NCBI GenBank assembly: GCA_037157565.1
Contig: JAZHRO010000063.1
Span: 150,400,501 to 150,464,500, forward strand
From: Thalassia testudinum
Taxonomy: Eukaryota; Streptophyta; Magnoliopsida; Alismatales; Hydrocharitaceae
Length of the DNA stretch: 64,000 nt
Reading direction: 5' to 3'
Shown here: positions 55,453 to 64,000 of the stretch, in pieces
Layout: each line of letters opens with the position of its first letter
Position numbering within the stretch: position 1 is the first letter of the stretch
Notes under the pieces: model-generated
Seen by the model: only the letters and a program-made list of their open reading frames with translations
What the model was told of the DNA's origin: nothing
Database searches by the model: none
Made by a program: the position numbers and the translations under genes

Positions 55453-57545
55453 TTACTTGGAGAGTACCACCTTCCTCGGAACAAATTCTCTCGACTTATG
55501 CTTTTGTGTGCATAAATCCTTCAAAAATTTAGTGTAAGCTGGTATGTGTTTGATAGAGTCGAGGAGCAGGATATTGATCTTGACATTCTTGAATATATTC
55601 AAGAGCTCCTCATTACTATCAACAGGCTTCTTCTTCCTAGGTTTAATCAAGGCCTCAGGAAAAGGAGCATGAGTCAGATCTTCGGAATTAAGTTCCTGAG
55701 CCTTGATTTCTTCTTCGGAGTTCTCCATTCTCTCCTCAGACTTTCCAGGATTTGGTAGATCAGAACAGTGCAGTTGTGGATCCTGAGTTTGTTTTCCACT
55801 CCTCAAAGTAACTGAATTAGCAGATGCATACGGGTTTGGGTCTTGGGGAGGGTTAGGAAAGATTGGAGGGGCTTCCTTAGCCAAAAACCTTTGCTTTGAA
55901 GAAGTAGAAGAGGAAGGACCCTACTCAACCACCTGAGCATGTGCGTATGGGTCCCTCTGATTCCCGTACCCTTGGGCTTGATTGCCTATATTTTGGATAT
56001 TACGCAGGTTGGGTATGGGTTGAGATGGCAAAGATCCGGGTTGACGAGAATTAGCAATGAACCCATTTTGCAAGTTGTCCAGCGAGGTTTTCATTTGCCG
56101 CATGAGCTGGAGCATAGATCCTTGCATTTCTACCATCTGTCGGTTCAAATCAGCCTGCCCTACGGGTTGACGGGCATTCTAAGATGGTTGATTGACTTGA
56201 TTCGGGAGCAGCTGAGTGTAAACATGACCCTGACCCATTGGTCTTTGTAGAGCATAATTGCTAGGTCAGAATTGGGTCTACTGCCCTAGGTTTTTCCAGG
56301 AGAAGTTAGGGTGGTTCCTCCAACCCAGATTATAAGCATTGGAGTAAGGGTTGGACCTAACAATCTCCTGTATAGCATAGACATCCTCATAGGGTGAGGA
56401 TGCAGAAAAAGAAAGGGAGGGATCAGAGAAACTGGGATCAAAGTCCCCAGTTTGAAACCTGTGGGGTTTTGAATAATGCTGACTCACAAGTTGAGCCGCA
56501 TCAAGTTGATTCACGAACTCTCGTCCAGAAGGAGCTCGCGACGAATGGAATCCCGAATTCTGGGATTGAGTGGATCGAGAATTGTTCATTGAATTTTCAG
56601 CCATCCACTACTCCATCCTTTTAGTAACCAAGTCCACCTTATCTAGTTTATTGCAAATCAATTCCATATCGAATGAATGAGAGTCATGGAATTCATTAAC
56701 ATTCAATCTGGGTTGTTGGGACCGGTTTAAAGTATCCATGGAGGCATGATTAATCGAATTCTCGCTCATCTCCTCAAACAAATCGTGCACGCTATCTGCA
56801 TCTTTGTTGAGGAAATTGCCTCTACAAGAAGTGTCCACATGATTTCTGAGTTGCTCAATCAACCCGTGGTAGAAGATCTGCACGAGCTGCCATTTCGGCA
56901 CTTCGTGATGTGGACACATTCACAATAAGTCCTGGAATCACTCCAGGCAACATGAAACTGCTCACGCGGCTACTGCGTGAAGGTAGTAATCGCCTATCTC
57001 AAAGAATTGGTACATCTGACAGGGAGGAATTTCTTTAGGAAAGCCGATTTCAAATCATTCCAAGTTGCAATTGGCCTTCTGATAGTCTTGTACCAATGAG
57101 GGGCTTTATCCCTAAGAGAATAGGGAAAGAGCTTCATGATCATCTGCTCCTCATTCACATTTCGTGCCTTAGTGGTCTGGACCAAAGTGGTCAAGTCCTC
57201 GAAGTGTTGAAACAGGTCTTTAGAGCTAAGCCCATGGAAATGTTTGATTAGGCTTAACACCTGGGGCTTGATTTCAACATCTCCGATAAGAATCTAGACA
57301 CCGGGATGTTCCCCATAATTTGAAGGATCATAAAAGTCCTACAAGAACTGAGTGCCTTGCATTCTCTGGAACCATTCTTGCATTCTCTACATTTGTTCTA
57401 GCTACCTTTGAAATACCTCATGTGGATTCTGAGGCAGAGGAGGCTGTTGATCAGCCATGGGATCAATTTGGCCAAAATCCAATCTACTCCTAGAATACTC
57501 TAGTGGTCCTTCCAATCGAGGATTCAATGACCTCCTTCCCAACAT
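55453..57545 (-). pseudogene. Athila gag, element D
   Basis: The most likely start is ATG 57545 (MLGRRSLNPRLEGPLE), in frame with the first clear gag block at 57260-56994 (LFPYSLRDKAPHWYKTI, AFLKKFLPVRC). Between them TAG codons replace probable CAG. One frameshift lies between 56994 and 56919. After it come HHEVPKWQLVQIFYHGL, MSENSINHASMD, a NHPNFSWKNLGQ motif at 56278, a Gln/Met-rich helix (56148-55921), VTLRSGKQTQDPQ and AYTKFLKDLCTQK before the protease. The order and wording match A's gag. No zinc knuckle seen, which is usual for this lineage. Confidence 0.87.
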
Positions 57546-58728
57546 AAACTAGGAAAAGGTCAGAAGGACTGGGGATAAGAACCCTGCAGCACAACAAAAC
57601 AAGCCTGTCCATAAGTGGAGTAGCCTAAGGATCTACAGACTCTCAGAATCCACCATAATATTATAAATGATTTACTCTACTTGCATCTACTCAATCCAAC
57701 CAGTTAGAAGGAGGGACTGGGGAGAAGGTTCTTCCTTCGGCTTGTGCCTCTGATTCCTAGTGTACCCCCCAGTCGCGGTTGTTTGATGCTACTCCCATAG
57801 TTAGACATCAGATTGATCAGTACAAGCAGGTTAATCGTAAACAATCTCATATTGGACCCCGAAGAGTGAATCAATCCTTAAGGCCAACATCTACTTGATT
57901 TTATTTAGGCCTGGGATTGTAGTGCTTATGGAATGTAGTGGGCCCTTAAAATGGGTTGTGCCCTTAATGATCAATTGAGTATGTGTAACTGCATGCACAA
58001 CCAGGGTTTTCAAGCAAGATTATTTATGATGAGTAGATTTTAAGGTTCAAATCTTGCTTAAGTAGCTTTTAGGGTTTAGAATTAGGTTTAATTCAATCAA
58101 GTTTGAGGCAAACTAGTTTTTCAAGCATGGGTGAAAATCACTTTCCTTTTGAAATCAAAAATAAAGTGGAGTGCCTGATATTAACCTAAATTGAAAACCC
58201 TAAGGGGAGGCTACTTGGTGAGTTGATTTTAGGTTAAGTGGTGCGGCCCAAACAACTCAAACAATTGGCCAAGATTTTACCACTGAGTTAGGCACACAAA
58301 ATGATTAACCTAGACTGATTTCTACCACAGATCAGAATCCGATTGAGTAGAAGAAAATCAATTAGGTTAAGTGCCTTGAATGTGGGTTTATGTAGTGTGT
58401 ATGTTAAATTACCCCACAAGAAATATCTTTTTGTTGATTTTTTTATATGTAGGTGAGATGAATGTGAATGGAAATCCAAGCAACCAAACTAACCCTAGTA
58501 TTTATGCAAACACCTAGGTTAATTGGAGTTTGAATTAATGTGGTGAAATGGAATCTATGGAGGGGGAAGAATGGGGAGCACTTACAGTTGTCTTTAACTG
58601 CACTTTACTCCAATCTATCTCTTGAAGATTCCCTGCCAAGATACCTACAAAACAATAGACAAGAAATAAAGCAAGTTAGAAAATAATAAAGTGAGTGAAA
58701 TGCAGAAAGAAAATCGAAAATCGTTGCC
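57546..58728 (-). other. 5' leader of element D
   Basis: Non-coding. The block shared with A and B is at 57713-57803 (minus: ACAAGCCGAAGGAAGAACCT). The remainder, 57810-58728, shows no frame or repeat that I can support. Confidence 0.7.
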
Positions 58729-58746
58729 TCCCCAATAATGGCACCA
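58729..58746 (-). other. Primer binding site of element D
   Basis: Minus strand TGGTGCCATTATTGGGGA, four bases inside the LTR end, followed by GGCAAC. It differs from the tRNA-Asp complement at five places, all C-to-T or G-to-A. Confidence 0.8.
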
Positions 58747-58749
58747 AAA

Positions 58750-59808
58750 TGTTTAATTCGGAAAACTACGTGATCGAAGTTGGTTTCGAAAAACCCGCCA
58801 TTGTAGTAATATTGGTGAAGAAATCCGTCAACAAATAAATTTATACCAAAATTCTAAGAATTCCGGATTGAACACAGGGAGACTACATCGATCTAAAATC
58901 CGTAATTTATATTTTTTGTGTTTTTGTTTGAAAATGAAATAATTACACTAGTATTGATATAAACAGTAAGAAAGAGAAAGAGAGAGAGAATAATCACTTA
59001 ATATAATCAGAATGTTTTTACAACTATAAAGAGAAAAATGATTACAACTAGAAAGCAGAAAATTCTATTCTAGAAAGCTAATAAAAAGAAGGGAGAGAGA
59101 TGTTATCCTCCTTGACGAATGCTTGGAGGACGAGCCAGACGGAGCGACACCTAGAAGACAGAGGATGGAGCGGGAAGGAGGACGAAGTAGGAAGAAGCGG
59201 GAATGGGGCAGCACGTCATCGTTGTCATGGGATCCACTTTCGGAACGCAGGTGAGGAAATTGGATTTAGTAATAGAATAGCATCTCGGGTGTGGGACAAG
59301 CTTCCCTTGAGCTTGGGAAAGGTAGAGAACTGAAAGAAGGGATGAAGAAGAAGTGGGGGTCGGATCTCCTTTTATAGTTGTAGGAATCGAGGGAAAATTT
59401 GTCATTTCAAGCTTAAAACATTAATATCAGGTCCATAATGGTGGATTTATCCATCACTAAAGGTCTGATCATGGCCAACGTGCGTGCACTGCACATGCCT
59501 CCCCACCTTCCATGCTCAAAATGCCTGCGCACGTCTTTCAAATCTTAGTCGTCCAATCGTGAGATCGGACGACTTAGATTTCTCCTCGTGCACCTTTGTC
59601 TACGCCTTCACCATGCACCCGCGTGCGATCAGGTGTGCACACTGTGCGTCAGATCACGCGTGCACGCTATTGGCTGACTTGCACCGCCTGCAACTGATCG
59701 CACAGTTGTGATTACTCGCCTACTCATTGCGGATGGCGAGTGGAACGCACGTTGCGTGCTCGCGCAACGTCGCTTGACCACTGTGCTGCGGCGCTTACTG
59801 GTCGGGTG
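58750..59808 (-). repeat. Element D 5' LTR, truncated
   Basis: Matches 35171 to about 36160 (roughly 88% by eye), including TATA box TATAAAAG at 59369-59376 (minus). The U3 part corresponding to 36165-36835 is missing because LTR E begins at 59809; it would lie beyond the window. Confidence 0.8.
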
Positions 59809-60956
59809 TGTTTCACGTGTTAAAAATCGAGGTTATAAGTAACCCGTCGTCATAGTTGCAAAACACGTTGATAAGATAAAATTTATGCTGAAACTCTAAA
59901 GGAGTCTCGAGTTGAACACAGGGAGGCGACGTTTACTTTATTGAAAATTGCGCATCGTTTCGTTTCTTTTTGGTATTTTGGGGTTTTGTTATTTTTTTTG
60001 TATTTTTGAAATAAAAGAAAACAAGCAAACGTATCACAAGATAGAGATGTGGAACAAATATGATATATATTACTTCCAATGTCAATTACAAGAAACTATG
60101 AAAGCATATAAAGAGAGGGAGGTGAGAGGAAATCTCCTGAATCGGCTGTTTGGTGAGACGACGGTGCCTAGCGGAAGCTCAGACGAAGGAGGTGAGGAGC
60201 GGGACTACGGAGGTGAGATGCTGGAGGACATTGGGTTGAGGAAAACTTCGACGTAGCTCCAGAATTGAGGTGAGAAGACAGAGTTGATCTGCTACCGGAA
60301 TGGAGGTGGGAGGATGACTCCAAGGCGACCTATGAAGGGGGATGGGAAGTTGGACGAATATTTAGTGGGGCAGAGGTTTGCTACACTAATAGGAGCCTTG
60401 GGAGTTTGAGAACAAGCTCTAATGGAGCGTTGGTAAGCTTGCTAGAGCTTGGGAGTAGGTGGGAGTAGAGTAGGTAGAGATGGTTTGGAAGGGAGGGGGT
60501 GTAGGTCCTTTTATAGTGGAGGAGAAGAGGCAAAAATATGTATGGGACGATTAGTGACATCTAGGCAGTCGCTTGAAACGTCGCTGTAGGTAGCTCATGC
60601 CCACTGGTGGCCACAGCTGGTTTTACTGGCATGTGATGAATTACCGACGTTTGTAAGCGTCACTGTAAGTCCAGCTCATGCGTCGCTGTAGGTCCAGCTC
60701 ACGCATAGTTGGCGCTGCGCTCCTACCTTGCCATGTGCGCACGTGCGCCCACGCAAGCACCCACACTGCTGCACGCATGCAGTGTTGCGTGCATGTGCTG
60801 GCGGCCTGGGCTGCACCACGTGGCGCAGTCTGGGCCGTCCATCTTCTTCTTGTTGTAGGGGTTGCAACAGAGGTCAGATTGAGTCGATTTTTGTGCCGTT
60901 AGGTGAAAGATGAATGGCAGGCAACTCGTGGTGCTTTGTATTTATTATAGTATAGT
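59809..60956 (-). mobile_element. LTR E, truncated
   Basis: Minus-strand LTR end (TGTTTCACGTG on the plus strand) inside D's 5' LTR. Organisation resembles LTR D: CGAGTTGAACACAGGGAGGC near 59911, GA-rich run, TATA box (CTTTTATAG, 60512-60520), GTGGCGCAGTCTGGGCCGTCC near 60820. It is diverged enough to be a separate family. The U3 start is not found before LTR F begins. Target duplication not identifiable. Confidence 0.55.
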
Positions 60957-63661
60957 TGTTATAGTATAAGCTACGGTTGTCGCCATCATTTTCAATTTTT
61001 ACTCAGAAAAGGTTTCCCGAGGTCGAACTCAGGGAGCAAACTTATAATTCTAGAAGTACAATGTTTCTGTTACAAAAATAAGAGAGAGAGAGAGAGGTAG
61101 ATTGGTCTCTTGGCTTTTTCTTCTTCTCTTCTTTCTCTCTTACAGTCTTTCTTCTTTTTCTTCTCTTCTCTTTGCTTTGATCGTCTTCAGCTCTTCTGTC
61201 TTCTTCCTTCTTCTTTTCTTTCTTTCTTTCTTTCTCTTCTGTTCTTCTTCTTTTCTTTCTTTCTTCTTCTGCGGTGCCTGTTCTTCTTTCCTTCTTGTCT
61301 TTTTCTTCAGAGCGTCATCTGATTTCTCAATCAGATGACTTAAGTAGCATCTGCTACAGTGCTTCCTTGGTGCTCCCTCTTCTGCTTCTTTCTTCTTCTT
61401 CTTTTTGCAGTCCTTCTTCTTCTTCTTCTTCTTCTGCTTTGCTTCGAGCAGCAAAGGCTTTGGCTGCTTCTTCCTTCTTTTTCTTCTCCTTCCTCTTCTG
61501 CAGTCTTCTTTCTCTCCTTCTTCTGCCTGCACACTCACATAGCCTGGTCAGAGCAAAAACCTAACCCTATCCTCCCCCGTGTCTCTCTCTCATAGATTTC
61601 GCTCGTAGGATCTCTCTCCCAGAGCCGGGTATTCGGGTACGGGTTCGCGCCTGGGTCTAGGCCCAACGACGTGCGGTGGTGGGCGAGGAGTGCAGGTCGG
61701 GTATACGGGTCGGCCAGGTCCGTGGGGGGTGGTCGCGGACGAGGCCGGGTGAAGCGGATGAGAGGGACCTCACCCCGTGGTCAGGAGGCGAAAAGGCTAA
61801 GGCACTTTTCCAATTTATGCGTGGGCGGAGTTTTGAAATCCCACGATGTGGGACTATCTTCTGTGCTGTCTTCGCGCGCGCCCGCAGGACGACTCCACCT
61901 CACCCTTTGATCGGCTGCAGTCGATGTCGGTGCCAACTGAAGAGGCAAAAGCCTTCGCGGACTTCGCCCCAACCTGCAGCACCTGGGAACCTGGGGCTGC
62001 AGGGTCTGGAGTTTGCCTCGAAGCTGCTTCAGTCGTTGTTAATGGCAGCTGGAGCAACGAACCTGTTAGACAGAAACACGGCCCTTCGGCCTAATCAAAC
62101 TAGCGGGGGACCATCGCCGTGGCACGGCGAAGGTGGCACGGGGTGTAGCAGGTCGTGGGGCGGTGTCCGGCAGCCGGGCTAGGTCAAACAGCGACCGGAG
62201 AAATGGGTCTGTTCGGGGGAGTGTGGTGGGGGTGTGGAGCAGTAATGGGTAAGCGGAGGTTCTGTGAGGGTCGGCGAGGCGTGTGGGGCTGTGGAGCAAT
62301 GGGGGCGTCTCGCCGGAGGGTAGCCGGAGACGAAGGGGGTGACGGTGGACAGGAGTGGTCGAGGGCTTAATTAAATGTAAAATAGTGAGGAAAAGAAAGA
62401 GGGGCAGGTAGGGAGAAGTTCTGACCTAGTTGTAGGGACGAAGGGGGCCAGAGCAGGGTGGCAGTCGTATCGACTGTCGCTGGAGAAGAAGATGCCCAGA
62501 GGTAGAGGGCGGCGGCGAGGAGAGAGTGGGAGGGCATACGCTGGGTACGGCGCGACGCGGGAAGAGCGGGAAAGGGTGGCTCTGCTGCTGGTATTGCAGC
62601 AGAGCGACGAGGAGGGGGAGGAAGAACCGCCGGAGCTGGAGGGCTTCTGCCGGAGTGGGAAAAGAGGAAAGATGGGGGTGTTCTCCATCAGGACCGAGAT
62701 GCCTTCTTCTGCAGGCGGAGGCGGCTTTTATAGAGGTGAAAGCGGAGAGATGGGCGGAGGGAGGCGACGTGCCTCCCTCACCAGAGGACAATCGGAGTAG
62801 GGACCCATACCTTCCACGTGTTCGCACGGAAGGTATGGGCAGCCGCAGCGATCATGGAGGTGTCCTTGCGACATCAGACGTCACAGGGAACACCCGGTTG
62901 AAAGGGCAGAGGGCCTCCCTCACCCTGCGCAGCGCCATGCTCCGCGCAAAGTCGCCGGAGCATGGCGCTGCTCAGGGTTTTGCAGGGAGGACCTAAATGC
63001 AAAGCACGATGAAGACTTAGGGGCCAAAACGTGAGGGTTTCAAAAGTTGTGGGTCAAAAAGTAATAGATGAGGACTAAAATGCAAAGTCGGTCAAGAAGG
63101 TCCCTTCTTAGGCTCAAGTTTTTATGCATGACTAAATTTGACCTAATGATTCTAATGGTGAAATTTATTTCTAGATCAGACCTTGTTTGACTAGTCAATT
63201 TACATACAAACCCAAATTAAATCATTAATTGGGCATGGTTCTCAATGTAGGTCAAAGTGGGTTCCCAAGGTCAAATTGAAGGTTCTAAGCCCTAGAGATT
63301 ATTTTTATATGAATTTTAGAGGATTTATTCGATTTTTTCTTTGCCTCGAACCTCGTGAATTGAAGTGGATTTGTTTTAGGGTTACAGGATGTCATTTAAT
63401 TCCTTGGAGTTCCTGTAGCCCTAGTTGGATCAACTCATCCCACTTTCCTTCTTAGTAGGTTAGTTTGACCTATATTTGGACCCTAAGTTACCTTGTTTAC
63501 AGATTGTGTTGGTGAAATTGCATTTTTACCCCTTACTTCCTATTTTCTTCACAAACTCAGAATTCTCTGAGTCAAGCCTTTCTATAAGTTATGTAGGAGC
63601 TTTTTCTTACAAATCTAGGTTAGATGGTGCTAGTTTAGGGTTTATGACGAGGTTCTCATCA
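60957..63661 (-). repeat. LTR F (3' LTR of a minus-strand element)
   Basis: 2705 bp. On the minus strand it starts TGATGAG-AAC-CTCGTCA at 63661, directly after a GGCATTGGGGTA purine tract, and ends ACTATAACA at 60957. Same family as LTR G. TATA box TATAAAAG at 62725-62732 (minus). A (GA)n run lies at 61084-61097 and a long pyrimidine tract (TTCTTC, TTTC) at 61100-61520. The many overlapping frames in 61100-62996 are products of that tract and of high GC; I see no gene. Confidence 0.8.
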
Positions 63662-64000
63662 TACCCCAATGCCTAGATTTTGCTAGTCCCTTAGCAAAAA
63701 CTTAAGGTTTTTATCCTTTGTTCTAGACCATGATGTTTTTAATAACTTCAGATAAGTGCTTTTTCATTTGAACTTAGATTAGGTTATAATGCTGACCATA
63801 GGCCTAAAAGGTACTCTAGTACCAATCAAGATCCAGATCTGTCTAGCCTCAGCCTCAGTCTTTGGTAAAGGTTTTTAAGGCCCACAAGAACTAACCTAAG
63901 GTCTAATGGACTTTGTGGTTAAAGCACCCATGCTTGAAATGATTGTAGCCCTGGTTCAGTTCACAGTGCATTTTGTAAGAGAGAGAGATAGAAAGTTTTT
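63662..64000 (-). other. 3' tail of element F
   Basis: Purine tract, hairpin TTTTGCTA/TAGCAAAA (63678-63699), then sequence collinear with the tails of G (32800-33070) and H (24590-24780). Continues beyond the window. Confidence 0.75.

Noticed and set aside
61100..61600. Several open frames rich in Ser/Phe/Leu on one strand and Lys/Glu/Arg on the other
   Set aside because: They are translations of one long TTC/TTTC pyrimidine tract inside LTR F.
62371..62996. Overlapping GC-rich frames up to 156 codons
   Set aside because: Low-complexity Arg/Gly/Pro/Ser composition, frames on both strands, inside LTR F, not conserved in LTR G.

Overview
The window is plant repetitive heterochromatin. I find no host gene, tRNA or rRNA. 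Almost every base belongs to LTR retrotransposons inserted into one another. The main lineage is Ty3/gypsy of the Athila type: gag, DLGA-type protease, RT with FMDD, RNase H and integrase in that order, a tRNA-Asp-like primer site, and a long non-coding 3' tail between pol and the 3' LTR. One element is Ty1/copia. Athila elements are known only from plants, so the source is a flowering plant; the species cannot be told from this sequence.

Left half. A minus-strand Athila gag-pol remnant (1-1878) is cut by the minus-strand LTR of element 'H' (1879-2306 plus 23105-24459), whose 3' internal tail follows at 24460-26097. Inside LTR H sits element 'A' (2307-23099), a complete Athila copy flanked by the 5-bp duplication AAGGT. 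It has LTRs at 2307-3774 and 21635-23099, a primer site at 3780, decayed gag-pol at 4975-10562 and a 3' tail. A itself contains a solo LTR of family 'B' (10729-12540 plus 19900-20436). That solo LTR in turn contains a small non-autonomous copia element (12541-19894, duplication CATTC), whose 3' end is a tandem array of truncated LTRs.

Middle. The minus-strand LTR of element 'G' (26098-26115 plus 30140-32760) holds a 4.0-kb solo LTR 'C1' (26116-30134, duplication TATAG). G's 3' tail (32761-34674) is followed by a truncated plus-strand LTR 'I' (34675-35170).

Right half. Minus-strand Athila element 'D' runs from its 3' LTR (35171-36835) to its 5' LTR (58750-59808), with gag-pol at 57545-51903. 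It is split by a second, inverted solo LTR of family C ('C2', 37445-38629 plus 48157-51017). C2 is split by element 'B' (38630-48156, duplication CCTAC/CCTAG), a young non-autonomous element with no pol and a single orphan reading frame. D's 5' LTR is cut by LTR 'E' (59809-60956). E is cut by the 3' LTR of element 'F' (60957-63661), whose tail runs off the window.

The parts that stand out are non-coding. Elements with unrelated LTRs share a conserved 5' leader block, a motif just after pol, an internal purine tract and a hairpin touching the 3' polypurine tract. This suggests that pol-less copies keep the signals they need to be copied by relatives. Element names A-I are local labels. Percent identities are estimates by eye.
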